The notes beneath the pieces were generated by a model. That model searched no databases. It worked only from the letters and a program-made list of their open reading frames with translations, and was not told the DNA's origin. Shown one piece after another: positions 56,398 to 64,000 of a stretch of 64,000 bases of DNA. How positions within the stretch are numbered: position 1 is the first letter of the stretch; the number at the start of each line of letters is the position of its first letter. Source of the stretch: Mixta mediterraneensis (lineage in GTDB: Bacteria; Pseudomonadota; Gammaproteobacteria; Enterobacterales; Enterobacteriaceae). A program made the position numbers and the translations under genes. The stretch covers positions 210,608 through 274,607 of the forward strand of contig NZ_JACFXY010000006.1 in the NCBI RefSeq assembly GCF_014946725.1, written 5' to 3'.

Positions 56398-57121
56398 ATG
56401 CATTCTCCCAATGCCAGTTGAGGCGTTCGCCCACGACGGTAAACGTTTTGCGTGGTGCCAGCAGATTATGCAGAAAAACGAGGCTTTGTGGCGGCGTTGG
56501 CTGTAGGCCAGGCTCGGTTTTCGCGGACGTCGTGCATTGCAACGGGTCGCCTGCCGCAAGCAGCAACGCCACTGCATAGGGCACGTTCCAGCCTGTTTCG
56601 GGCAGCCAGGGTAAATAATAGTCAGGAACGGTGCCGTCAAAGTCAACCAGCATCACCTGCCGATAACCGGCCTGTAGCAGCGCGCTGACTTCGAGTAGGC
56701 CCTGCTGGAAAGTATCGCTACCGGCACAAATCGAGGTGGAAACCAGTGGCTGCTTTGCTGCAATGGTCAGGCTGCCAACGGCAGAGTTGTGCACTGACAT
56801 CGCGAAATCAGTCGGCGACAGCGTCTGTTGTTCAGCTAATGTGGTGAGAATGCGCAGATTACGCGCCAGCTCGCCATGGCGGCTGGTAAAGACCACCGCA
56901 TCGACCCGCTGACGCGCCAGTAACGCCAGGCCAGCATCTACCGCTGCACGGCTACCGGCGCTCAGACGGCGTGCAGTCATCATTGGCAGGTATTGCGGCT
57001 TAGCAATCTGTTGTGAGCTGTCAATCACTGCAGGCTGTTGCGCCCAGCGTTGCCAGGCCTCACGTTCGGCTAACCCCGGTGCCAGAGCCTGCCAGTCAAT
57101 TAGCGAATAAGCGAGTTTCAT
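56390..57121 (-). CDS. apeC: Aryl-polyene chain-length factor ApeC
   Basis: This is a short ketosynthase-like protein of 243 residues that pairs with ApeO and sets chain length. It has the N-terminal KS half (VVFTSRHGELARNLRILTTL, FAMSVHNSAVGSLTIAAKQP) but lacks the usual active-site Cys motif: the corresponding place reads STSICAGSDTFQQGLLEV. It is the first gene of the operon as seen here. No extra apeA or apeB enzyme lies upstream; the next gene is a lipoprotein. Confidence 0.9.
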   Translation of the reverse strand: MKLAYSLIDWQALAPGLAEREAWQRWAQQPAVIDSSQQIAKPQYLPMMTARRLSAGSRAAVDAGLALLARQRVDAVVFTSRHGELARNLRILTTLAEQQTLSPTDFAMSVHNSAVGSLTIAAKQPLVSTSICAGSDTFQQGLLEVSALLQAGYRQVMLVDFDGTVPDYYLPWLPETGWNVPYAVALLLAAGDPLQCTTSAKTEPGLQPTPPQSLVFLHNLLAPRKTFTVVGERLNWHWENAYG

Positions 57122-57347
57122 AGCAGTGTTTTTTTATAAGCTTGTTGGAATCGCCGTCCGTGGGGCGTCAACGATCTTCCCGATACAAGCAAAGGCTCAT
57201 CCCTGAAAATATCTGCCCGTCTCTGACGCGGACGCTATTGGTTTAACCCGCGATACGGCAAGAACCGGTCATTGGGTTGGCTGGCAGACAGATGAATTAT
57301 TTTATTATCGTGTATTCCGCCGCCTGATTTAGGCGGCGGAATAGCCG

Positions 57348-57734
57348 TTATTTAATGCTCTGTGCCGCCAGACGCAGTTGAATATCCTGATCCAGATTAT
57401 TAACCCAGCGATTGTAATTGCTGTGGATTTTTCCACCTTTGGCTTTCAGATTTTCACTGCTCAGGTACTGAATGCTGTAGCTCTGCGGGTTGTAGCTGAC
57501 ACGAATATTGGCGGTGTACCCACGCTGAGCCAGCCGACCATTGATAATGCCTGGCGCTACCGGCGTCATTATCCATTTACGACCAATACCGGCCTCAATG
57601 ATGGCCGTTTTCATTTGATTGTCGGTGTAGCGTTGTGGCAGCGTTTGATGCACATTGTGAATCGGCGCGGTGCGTGCGCAACCGGTTAATAATGTGGCGG
57701 TAAGAGCCAGTACCAAAACTGATTTATTATTCAT
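57348..57734 (-). CDS. Hypothetical lipoprotein
   Basis: This 128-residue protein has signal peptide MNNKSVLVLALTATLL and lipobox TGC (Cys19). The mature part has paired Gly/Trp motifs (IIEAGIGRKWIMTPVAPGII, GYTANIRVSYNPQSYSIQYL) typical of a small enterobacterial lipoprotein family with two sheet-like halves. I know no function for it. It is separated by 226 bp from apeC and does not look like part of that operon. Confidence 0.8.
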   Translation of the reverse strand: MNNKSVLVLALTATLLTGCARTAPIHNVHQTLPQRYTDNQMKTAIIEAGIGRKWIMTPVAPGIINGRLAQRGYTANIRVSYNPQSYSIQYLSSENLKAKGGKIHSNYNRWVNNLDQDIQLRLAAQSIK

Positions 57735-58116
57735 GGCTTTCTCTTTTATTCCCCTGTCATTTCAGGCTGTTAAAATCGCAACTCGCCTTGCGCAACTGTT
57801 AATAATAGTGCGCTTCTCCGTTCAGATTCTGTGAAACCGGCGCATAATAACATCTTTTGTAAAGACACGTCAGCTGAAATATGAAAAGGGAATGACGGAT
57901 GGTGCGTGGTTAAAGGCCGGTATGCAGCCTTATTTTTACGTTTAGGTCAGGTATCGACAGGCGTCTGATCCCTTGGTTCATAACAGAAAAAACTGGCTCG
58001 GCCGCAAATTCATCCTCTGTCTGTGCGGATCGATCTCGTTATCACTCGCCTCATCCCTGAGACGCGTCTGCGTTTCAGATCAGACTTTTCTTCCCATTAC
58101 GCAGGAATAGCGTCTG
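57735..58116. other. 382-bp intergenic stretch
   Basis: No gene is seen on either strand. The right part follows the stop of the efflux outer-membrane gene, and the left part should contain the promoter of the lipoprotein gene. No clear terminator hairpin with a T tract was found. Confidence 0.5.
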
Positions 58117-59505
58117 TTATAGGTTTTTTGAATTGTTCTGCCAGCCGCCGCCCAGGGCGCGATAAAGATCGATTTGCGCCAGTAGCAGATTATTTTTCAC
58201 CGTTACCAGGTTGAGCTGGGTACTGAATAGGGTGCGCTGTGCATCAAGTTCATCCAGATAGGAAGCATAACCGTTTTGATAACGATTGCTGGCAATGCGC
58301 AGCGCTTCAGCCACGTATTTTTCCTGTTTTTGCAATTCTTCCAGTTGCGCTTCACCCTGACGAATAGCGTCCATTGCATCATTCACTTCTGAAAATGCAC
58401 TACGTACCACTTTTTCATAACTGTAAAGCGCCTGGTTGCGCGTTGCCATTGAGACGTCAACCTGTGCGGTGAGCGCCTCGCGATTAAGAAGCGGCGCCAG
58501 CACGCTGCCGCCAATGCTCCACAGGCGGAACGGATTCTCCACCAGCTGATGCAAGACCGAACTTTGCAGGGTTCCGGTCGCGGTTAAATTGAGGTTCGGC
58601 AGCAGGTTGGCTTTTGAAGAAGCCAGGCTGGCGTCAGCAGCCAGTAGCTGACGTTGTGCCTGCACAATATCGGGCCGTCGGTTAAGCAACTGTGAGGGCA
58701 GCAGGCTCGGCATTTGCTGCGGGGAGATCTGATTAAATTCAGGTCGACGCGCAATCTCACGCGGATTCATTCCCACCAGAATACTGAGCGCATTCTCCTG
58801 CTGAGCAATTTGATGCTGTAACTGTGGCATCTGGGCTTTTGCCGTCTGATATTCCGATGCCGCCTGCATCCATTCCAGCCGCGAGGTGTAACCCGTTTCA
58901 TACTGACGTTGCGCCAGTTTCAGCGAGTTGCTACGCGTTTGCATCGTTGCCTCGGTGACGCGCAATTGCTGGTCCAGTGCGCACAGCGTGAGATAACCCG
59001 AGGCCACCGAGCTGGCAATCGTTAATTCCGCGGCGGAAGCCGCCGCACGTTGTGCATCCAGCGTGGCCTGCGACGCGGCAATGCTGCTGCTGCGTGCTCC
59101 CCACAAATCCACGTCGTAGTTGGCCTGCAATAATCCCTGGAATACGGCCGTTTCATACGGTTGACCGGTCACCGATGACATTACGCGTTCACGCGTTGCG
59201 GCTACACCCGCGCTAAGGGTCGGAAAGTTATCACCCTGGGCCGCACGCAGCTGGGCGCGATATTGATCAACGCGCGATCGGGCAATCAGAATATCGGGAT
59301 TATTGCGCAACGCCTGCGCCACCAGCCGGTTAAGGTTGTCATCGCCAAAAGCGCGCCACCATTCGGCTTCAACGGCAGCCGAAGGGCCAACCTGATCGCG
59401 CCACGCTGGCGGGATCAGCAGCGAAGATGGCGCTTTTTCGACGTTGGTTGCACATCCCGTTAACGCCATCGCCAGCAGACTGACCAGCAAGCTGCGACGC
59501 ATCAT
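58117..59505 (-). CDS. Efflux outer-membrane channel lipoprotein (NodT/OprM type)
   Basis: This TolC-type outer-membrane factor of 462 residues has a type II signal peptide with lipobox LTGC (Cys18). Two OEP repeats are present, as seen from the doubled helix motifs QYRAQLRAAQGDNFPTLSAG and ADASLASSKANLLPNLNLTA. It ends the operon and overlaps the adaptor gene by 4 bp. With the adaptor and pump it should form a complete tripartite exporter, so TolC may not be needed. The substrate is unknown. Confidence 0.92.
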   Translation of the reverse strand: MMRRSLLVSLLAMALTGCATNVEKAPSSLLIPPAWRDQVGPSAAVEAEWWRAFGDDNLNRLVAQALRNNPDILIARSRVDQYRAQLRAAQGDNFPTLSAGVAATRERVMSSVTGQPYETAVFQGLLQANYDVDLWGARSSSIAASQATLDAQRAAASAAELTIASSVASGYLTLCALDQQLRVTEATMQTRSNSLKLAQRQYETGYTSRLEWMQAASEYQTAKAQMPQLQHQIAQQENALSILVGMNPREIARRPEFNQISPQQMPSLLPSQLLNRRPDIVQAQRQLLAADASLASSKANLLPNLNLTATGTLQSSVLHQLVENPFRLWSIGGSVLAPLLNREALTAQVDVSMATRNQALYSYEKVVRSAFSEVNDAMDAIRQGEAQLEELQKQEKYVAEALRIASNRYQNGYASYLDELDAQRTLFSTQLNLVTVKNNLLLAQIDLYRALGGGWQNNSKNL

Positions 59506-60596
59506 GGCGCCGCCTCGTCTTTGACTGGCGCGTCGGTATCGATGCTGACTTCCACTGACATGCCAGGGCGCAGCTCATGCATATCTTTCGAATCAATACG
59601 AATGCGTACCGGAATGCGTTGGGCGATTTTCACAAAGTTACCGGTCGCGTTGTCCGGCGAGATGGCGCTGAACTCTGATCCGGCGGCCGGAGAAATGTAT
59701 TCGACGCGGCCATCAAAATGTTTACCGTCGAGCGCATCTACGCGAATACTGACAGGCAAGCCGGGCCGGATGCGTGCCAGCTGCGTCTCTTTCATATTGG
59801 CGATGATCCATTTATTGTTGGGCACCACCGAAGTAAGACGCGTTCCGGCAGTGACGTAGGTGCCTTTGCGTACCGATAACTGACCGAGCTGCCCCTCATC
59901 TGGCGCGATAATGCGCGTATTAGCCAGATCGATGTTGGCCAGTTCCAGCGCTGCTCTGACACTGGCGACATCGCCTTCCAGCGAGGCGCGATTGACGATC
60001 ACCGTTTGCAGGTTCTGCTGCGCGACCGCAATTTGCGCGTCGGCCTGACGCACCTGCGCCTGTGCCTGCGCATTGGCGGCGCGTGCGGCGTCACGCTCAC
60101 GCACAGAAAGCGATCCGTCGGCAGTGAGGTTTTCGACACGTTTCAGGTCAAAGCCGCTTTTCAGCGCCTGCGCTTTGGCATTTTCCAGGGCAGCCTTGTT
60201 GCTTTGAATGGTAGCCTCAGCGCTGCGGCGCTGCTGTTGGTTATTGTTCAGCGCGGCCTGTTTCATCGCCAGCTGTGCCTGCGCCTGATGCACACGCTGA
60301 CGATAAATGCGATCATCAATCGTCATCAGCAGCTGGCCTTTTTTCACTGGCTGCAGATCGATGACATTAACCGATGTCAGATAACCACTGACCTGCGGGC
60401 TGATAAATGTCACCTGTCCCCGTACGTAGGCGTTCTCAGTACTTTGCACCGAGCTGGTAAACGGCCAGAGTTGCCACGCATAGAGGATAACCAGCACCCC
60501 CAGCACGACAATACCGCCTCCGGCGGCAATAGAAAGAATGCGGCGACGGTTTGCACGATCGCGCTCTGCAGCCTGAAGTTCATCCTGCTGACTCAT
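59502..60596 (-). CDS. EmrA-type membrane fusion adaptor
   Basis: This 364-residue HlyD/EmrA-family periplasmic adaptor has a short cytosolic tail and one membrane helix (AAGGGIVVLGVLVILYAWQL, about residues 22-41). A lipoyl half (YVRGQVTFISPQVSGYLTSV), a long coiled coil with Ala/Gln repeats (residues 90-200), and the second lipoyl half with IIAPDEGQLGQLSVRKG and a beta-barrel follow. It links the inner-membrane pump to the outer-membrane channel. It overlaps both neighbours by 4 bp. Confidence 0.93.
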   Translation of the reverse strand: MSQQDELQAAERDRANRRRILSIAAGGGIVVLGVLVILYAWQLWPFTSSVQSTENAYVRGQVTFISPQVSGYLTSVNVIDLQPVKKGQLLMTIDDRIYRQRVHQAQAQLAMKQAALNNNQQQRRSAEATIQSNKAALENAKAQALKSGFDLKRVENLTADGSLSVRERDAARAANAQAQAQVRQADAQIAVAQQNLQTVIVNRASLEGDVASVRAALELANIDLANTRIIAPDEGQLGQLSVRKGTYVTAGTRLTSVVPNNKWIIANMKETQLARIRPGLPVSIRVDALDGKHFDGRVEYISPAAGSEFSAISPDNATGNFVKIAQRIPVRIRIDSKDMHELRPGMSVEVSIDTDAPVKDEAAP

Positions 60597-62275
60597 TGTT
60601 GCTCCGTTCGTTCTTGTAAGGCAGCGAGCTGCTGCTCACGCATATTATGTTTTGCCTGACGCCAGTCGAGATAACGACGGCGGGTTAAACGCCACAGCAC
60701 CCACATCAAGGTCATTAAGGCCAGCGCTGCCGTTAATAAATAGGTGTCGTTATAAGCCAGCACGTTTGACTGCAGTGTTGCCACGCTCTGTAGCTGACTG
60801 CTGCTTTGCGCACTGCGCAATACGCTGTCGCCCACCAGACTGTTATAGAGCGCATTATATTGATTAAGACGTTCTGTGACATTCGGATCGAGCAGTGACA
60901 GTCTGTCAGCTAACAGGCTGGAGTGATATTTTTCGCGCCATACCTGGAAAGTCCCAAGAATTGCTGAACCAATCAGACCGCCAAGATTTTGACTCATGCC
61001 AAACAGCACCACAAAGCTAACCAGGTTTTTCGGCTGAGTCACCACGCTGCCAATACCGATTAACAACGCCGGAGCAAGGAAAAAGGCGCTGCCAAAACCC
61101 AGCAGGAACTGACTGAAGTACATATTGTTGCCACGCGTCAGCGGGCTGGATTGTGCATCCATCAGGGAGGCGATGATCATCACCACCAGCGACGTCACGA
61201 TTGGCCAGTTAAGTTGCGTTGGTTTGATTGTCAGCGCACTGGCGATAATGCCAACGATGACCCCAGCAATAATCGCCAGCGCCAGACCGCGCATCTGATC
61301 GTTAAGTAAGCCGAGTTGCTGAAGAAAACCGATGGCGCCCGTGTTTTGTTCGGCTAACACAATACGCATCATAATCATCACGATACCCAGCCGCACCATC
61401 GTGCCGCTACTGAGCCAGCGGGTGTTGATTAACGGATTACGCCGGTTGTGTTCAATGACGATGGCGGTGACGATGAGCGTTAACGCAATGGCAGTGCAGA
61501 CTCCCAGCCACGGTGTGGTAAACCACCATTCAATGCGACCCAGCGATAATACGCCGCACAGCAATGCCATGCCCGGCGCCAGCAGGATGAAGGTGACAAA
61601 ATCCATTTTCTCGAAGGCTTTGATGCGATCGCCGGGCGGCAACTTCAACATCAGTACGCAGCCCAGCGCAATCATTGCCAGACCCAGTTCAAATAAGTAA
61701 AGCCCGCGCCATTCTTCCAGTTGCAGAAGTTCGCTGGAGAACAGACGCGCCAGTGGGATGGCCAGCTGCGACGCGGTCAGCCCGATCACCAGCGCTTTCA
61801 GGCGGTGTCTGGCAGGCCACGCCTGGATCTGGTAATAGATGCCCAGCGAGCTCAGCGCCGCGCCCACCATGCCATGAGCGGTGCGTACAATGATCGCTGA
61901 GTTGAGATCGTTGGCAAAAAGATGGAAGAACGCCACCAGCACATACAGTAACAAAAACGCTTCGGTGAACGTTCGCAGGCCAAACTGTTGGCGAAATTTC
62001 ACCAGCAGCAGGTTAATGGAGATATTCCCCATCACATATACCGCCGGCAACCAGGCAATTTCGTTTGAATAAGCGGCAAAGGTGCCTTGCAGGTTGGTAA
62101 GATTGGCGGTAACCAGTGCGTTACTTAGCGCACCGGTAAGTGAAATCAATAAGCCAATCAGGCCGAAGGCGATACGTTTGGGTGTCGAATGCAGCGGCGT
62201 TGACGGCGACCCCGGCAGCATGGGTTTTTCATGCGGCAGCCATTCACGCGCGGTATAGGGGTTGCGCCGGGCCAC
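60593..62275 (-). CDS. EmrB-type MFS drug exporter (DHA2 family)
   Basis: This 560-residue member of the major facilitator superfamily has about 14 helices (for example FGLIGLLISLTGALSNALVT and LALMTLMWVLWRLTRRR). The conserved loop motif reads FRQQFGLRTFTEAF. It lies in the order marR-emrB-emrA-outer-membrane factor, with 4-bp overlaps after it and only 2 bp after marR, so one transcript is expected. Size and layout match the FarB/EmrB-like pumps of enterobacteria for aromatic or fatty substrates; the real substrate is unknown. Confidence 0.92.
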   Translation of the reverse strand: MARRNPYTAREWLPHEKPMLPGSPSTPLHSTPKRIAFGLIGLLISLTGALSNALVTANLTNLQGTFAAYSNEIAWLPAVYVMGNISINLLLVKFRQQFGLRTFTEAFLLLYVLVAFFHLFANDLNSAIIVRTAHGMVGAALSSLGIYYQIQAWPARHRLKALVIGLTASQLAIPLARLFSSELLQLEEWRGLYLFELGLAMIALGCVLMLKLPPGDRIKAFEKMDFVTFILLAPGMALLCGVLSLGRIEWWFTTPWLGVCTAIALTLIVTAIVIEHNRRNPLINTRWLSSGTMVRLGIVMIMMRIVLAEQNTGAIGFLQQLGLLNDQMRGLALAIIAGVIVGIIASALTIKPTQLNWPIVTSLVVMIIASLMDAQSSPLTRGNNMYFSQFLLGFGSAFFLAPALLIGIGSVVTQPKNLVSFVVLFGMSQNLGGLIGSAILGTFQVWREKYHSSLLADRLSLLDPNVTERLNQYNALYNSLVGDSVLRSAQSSSQLQSVATLQSNVLAYNDTYLLTAALALMTLMWVLWRLTRRRYLDWRQAKHNMREQQLAALQERTEQQ

Positions 62276-62277
62276 GA

Positions 62278-62610
62278 TTACATGGTTCCCAGACGTGTCA
62301 GCAATTGTTGTAATACACGTTCCGTCACCGCTAACGCTTGCGGATCAATGTCAGACAGCAGCGAGGCACGCAGCATATCGGCCTGCGCTTTGACTTCCGC
62401 AGAAGCCTGGTTTCCTTTTTCAGTCAACACCAAATGCCGCTTACGACGATCTTCAGATGGCTGTACGCGCGACAGTAATGCCTGTTTCACCAGTCGATCA
62501 ACCAGCGGTACTATACTGGCATCTTCCAGGCCCAGTAATTGCGCCAGCTCAGTCTGTGACAGAGGGTTAGGGTCGCTGGCAATGATGCCGATTGCCATCC
62601 AGCTGCTCAT
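62278..62610 (-). CDS. MarR-family regulator, N-terminus out of frame
   Basis: The visible ATG frame encodes 110 residues: MSSWMAIGIIASDPNPLSQT, then a winged helix ELAQLLGLEDASIVPLVDRL and EDRRKRHLVLTEKG. Family members start about 30-35 residues earlier. The same frame stays open upstream through RLLYLTAHAWRIAVDRHLKD to about 62730, which is clearly MarR-like, but contains no ATG, GTG or TTG. A GTG at 62719 is separated from it by a T7 tract (62713-62707); six Ts would put it in frame (MLFFTQHNQ). A frameshift, non-standard start or sequence error is likely. It probably represses the efflux operon. Confidence 0.75.
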   Translation of the reverse strand: MSSWMAIGIIASDPNPLSQTELAQLLGLEDASIVPLVDRLVKQALLSRVQPSEDRRKRHLVLTEKGNQASAEVKAQADMLRASLLSDIDPQALAVTERVLQQLLTRLGTM

Positions 62611-62727
62611 GCTTAAACCACTGTCTTTTAAATGACGATCAACAGCGATACGCCAGGCATGCGCGGTGAGATAAAGTAAACGGGTAAACGTTTGGTTATG
62701 CTGCGTAAAAAAATAGCACTCTAATGG

Positions 62728-62760
62728 TTAGGTATCTAATTAAATAATGGCGTTATTATA
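62728..62760 (-). promoter_or_regulatory. Efflux operon promoter and MarR/SlyA-type operator
   Basis: A perfect -10 box TATAAT is seen on the minus strand (62760-62755), with only a weak -35. Just downstream, TTAGGTATCTAA (62728-62739) has the TTAG-N4-CTAA form of the SlyA/MarR operator, overlapping a second TTAG half-site. Bound regulator would sit on the first transcribed bases. The assignment rests on pattern and position. Confidence 0.6.
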
Positions 62761-62854
62761 CGCAAAGCTAAACGCTGATGAAAAGAACGGGTCCTGTTAA
62801 AAGTGAATGAATCACGACAGAATGTCCAGAGGCTGCCAATCTGGTGAGAGTAAG

Positions 62855-63703
62855 ATGAAACAGACTACGCAAAACTGGCTTGATCTGCGCCATGACAAGC
62901 CGAGCGGAATAGAGAGCCTGCGTGCGCATTTTACCGGCCATGCTTATGATCCACACTGGCATGACAGCTATTTAATTGGCGTCACCGAGCAAGGCGTGCA
63001 GCAGTTTCACTCACGACGTCAGCAGCATCAAAGCCGGCCTGGCACGGTATTCATGTTAGAGCCAGAAGAACTGCATGATGGCGACGCCATTAATGCCCAG
63101 GGCTTTACTTATCGCATGCTGTATCTTTCGCCGCAGCAGGTTAAACAACGATTAGCGCCCCTGACTGAGTCTGGCGTACAGCAGCATGAACTCGGTTTCG
63201 CGGCCACCCTGCGCGATGATAAGCAATTAGCTTACGCGGTATGGCATGCCTTTGAAGCGCTGTGGCATGACCATCCTGAGATGATTAAAGACGCGGCGCT
63301 GGATCGCCTGTTTTTACAACTGGGTCAACATCCGCTGTGGCGTAATCGCAACTATATGATTGATAAGGATGTCTTGCTGGCGCAACGGGCTCGTGACTGG
63401 CTGATAGCACATCATACAGAAAACCCAGGATTGCAGACTATGGCGCAGGCGCTGAATATTGATCGCTTTCGTTTATCGCGTCTGTTTCAGACACACTGGG
63501 GTTTGCCGCCGCATGCCTGGCTGGTGCAATGGCGGCTCTGCCAGGCGCGACGCCAGCTTGCCGCAGGTTGTGCACCGGTTAATGTCGCGGCTGAACTCGG
63601 CTTTGCTGATCAAAGTCATTTGGGTCGCTGGTTCAAGCGCGCCTGCCATCTCACCCCTGCCCGCTATCAACTGGCTTGCACAAATCTTCCAGACTCTGAT
63701 TAA
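62855..63703 (+). CDS. AraC-family transcription regulator
   Basis: This 282-residue regulator has an N-terminal cupin-like sensor (HFTGHAYDPHWHDSYLIGVT with the metal/ligand-type His pair, LEPEELHDGDA). The C-terminal AraC DNA-binding domain has two helix-turn-helices (MAQALNIDRFRLSRLFQTHW and VNVAAELGFADQSHLGRWFK). The start was set at 62855 (MKQTTQNWLDLRHDKPSG); the frame opens at 62807. It diverges from marR and precedes a DUF2000-like gene by 13 bp, its likely partner. Confidence 0.92.
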   Translation: MKQTTQNWLDLRHDKPSGIESLRAHFTGHAYDPHWHDSYLIGVTEQGVQQFHSRRQQHQSRPGTVFMLEPEELHDGDAINAQGFTYRMLYLSPQQVKQRLAPLTESGVQQHELGFAATLRDDKQLAYAVWHAFEALWHDHPEMIKDAALDRLFLQLGQHPLWRNRNYMIDKDVLLAQRARDWLIAHHTENPGLQTMAQALNIDRFRLSRLFQTHWGLPPHAWLVQWRLCQARRQLAAGCAPVNVAAELGFADQSHLGRWFKRACHLTPARYQLACTNLPDSD

Positions 63704-63716
63704 GCAGAAGGTCATA

Positions 63717-63873
63717 ATGCGCTTTTTGCGTCAGGAGAAAACTACGCAAGATCTTCGTTGTGCCATGATTTTGAATGCCAGTTTGCCGCCGGGTAAAGCC
63801 ACTAATGCCGCCGCTGTCATTGCGTTAACGCTGGGTCAGCGTCATCCTGCGCTGGTGGGCGCAGCCTTAGAAG
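63717..63873 (+). pseudogene. DUF2000-like gene truncated by an IS
   Basis: The first 52 codons remain of a gene starting MRFLRQEKTTQDLRCAMILN and continuing NAAAVIALTLGQRHPALVGA. This resembles DUF2000 proteins, small enzymes of unknown function often next to AraC regulators. An IS903-type element begins at 63874, and the frame stops within it (..EGLC-stop). The remainder should lie beyond the right edge. Confidence 0.75.
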
Positions 63874-64000
63874 GGCTTTGTTGAATAAATCGAACTTTTG
63901 CTGAGTTGAAGGATCAGATCACGCATCCTCCCGACAACACAGACCGTTCCGTGGCAAAGCAAAAGTTCAAAATCACCAACTGGCCCACCTACAACAAAGC
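63874..64000 (+). mobile_element. IS903-type insertion sequence, left end
   Basis: The element starts with the 18-bp inverted repeat GGCTTTGTTGAATAAATC (63874-63891), characteristic of the IS903 group of the IS5 family. It continues past the window edge. The nine bases before it (CCTTAGAAG, 63865-63873) are the expected target duplication. Confidence 0.93.
63951..64000 (+). CDS. IS903-type transposase, N-terminal fragment
   Basis: Translation from a GTG at 63951 gives (M)AKQKFKITNWPTYNKA, the known N-terminus of IS903-group transposases, and runs off the edge. Only about 16 residues are present. Confidence 0.9.
   Translation, partial: MAKQKFKITNWPTYNK

Noticed and set aside
1..64000. CRISPR arrays, tRNA and rRNA genes, prophage
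   Set aside because: No regularly spaced direct repeats, no cloverleaf-like or rRNA-like segment, and no phage structural or integrase genes were seen.

Overview
This is chromosomal DNA of a flagellated enteric gammaproteobacterium. Gene content and order follow the E. coli 24-25 min region (rpmF-yceD, rluC/rne, flgLKJIHGFEDCB/flgAMN, murJ, yceH, rimJ, grxB, yceB, pyrC, dinI, bssS, solA, trhO, lpxL, msyB, yceK, opgHG/opgC, clsC). Protein divergence, the loss of several E. coli neighbours (mviM, mdtH, yceJ, mdtG, ymdB) and an aryl-polyene cluster point to the Erwiniaceae (Erwinia/Pantoea type). This assignment is an inference; no rRNA or tRNA gene is present to fix it.

Layout. 1-6.4 kb: ribosomal protein L32 operon, Maf-type pyrophosphatase, RluC, and RNase E with a long, structured 5' leader. 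6.4-18.2 kb: the complete early flagellar region. Ten minus-strand genes flgBCDEFGHIJKL diverge from flgAMN. A FlhDC-type operator lies at the divergence and near-consensus sigma-28 promoters precede flgM and flgK. 18.2-29.3 kb: envelope and housekeeping genes with visible regulation (pyrC leader hairpin, LexA box of dinI) and a decayed yceI copy. 29.3-31.7 kb: AT-rich accessory patch with a small Cys/His protein, coding scraps and an IS5-family element inserted just upstream of msyB. 31.7-39.5 kb: osmoregulated periplasmic glucan genes and clsC. 39.6-43.5 kb: a TIM-barrel glycosidase-like protein, two unlisted single-helix proteins and a Fur-controlled TonB receptor.

43.7-57.1 kb is a 16-gene aryl-polyene (APE) pigment/lipid operon. 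It reads in exactly the order apeC to apeR on the minus strand: chain-length factor, acyltransferase, two ACPs, membrane protein, AMP ligase, dehydratase, glycosyltransferase/acyltransferase, thioesterase, LolA-like protein, MMPL exporter, lipoprotein, KS, DH, KR, KS. Two genes carry an in-frame nonsense codon in otherwise intact reading frames: TAA at codon 51 of apeO and TAG at codon 78 of apeG. As written, the pathway is probably broken or depends on readthrough or reinitiation.

57.3-64.0 kb: a small lipoprotein, then an EmrAB-type tripartite efflux operon led by a MarR regulator whose N-terminal codons lack a usable start (a T7 tract suggests a frameshift). Divergent from it are an AraC regulator and a DUF2000-like gene interrupted by an IS903-type element that runs off the window.
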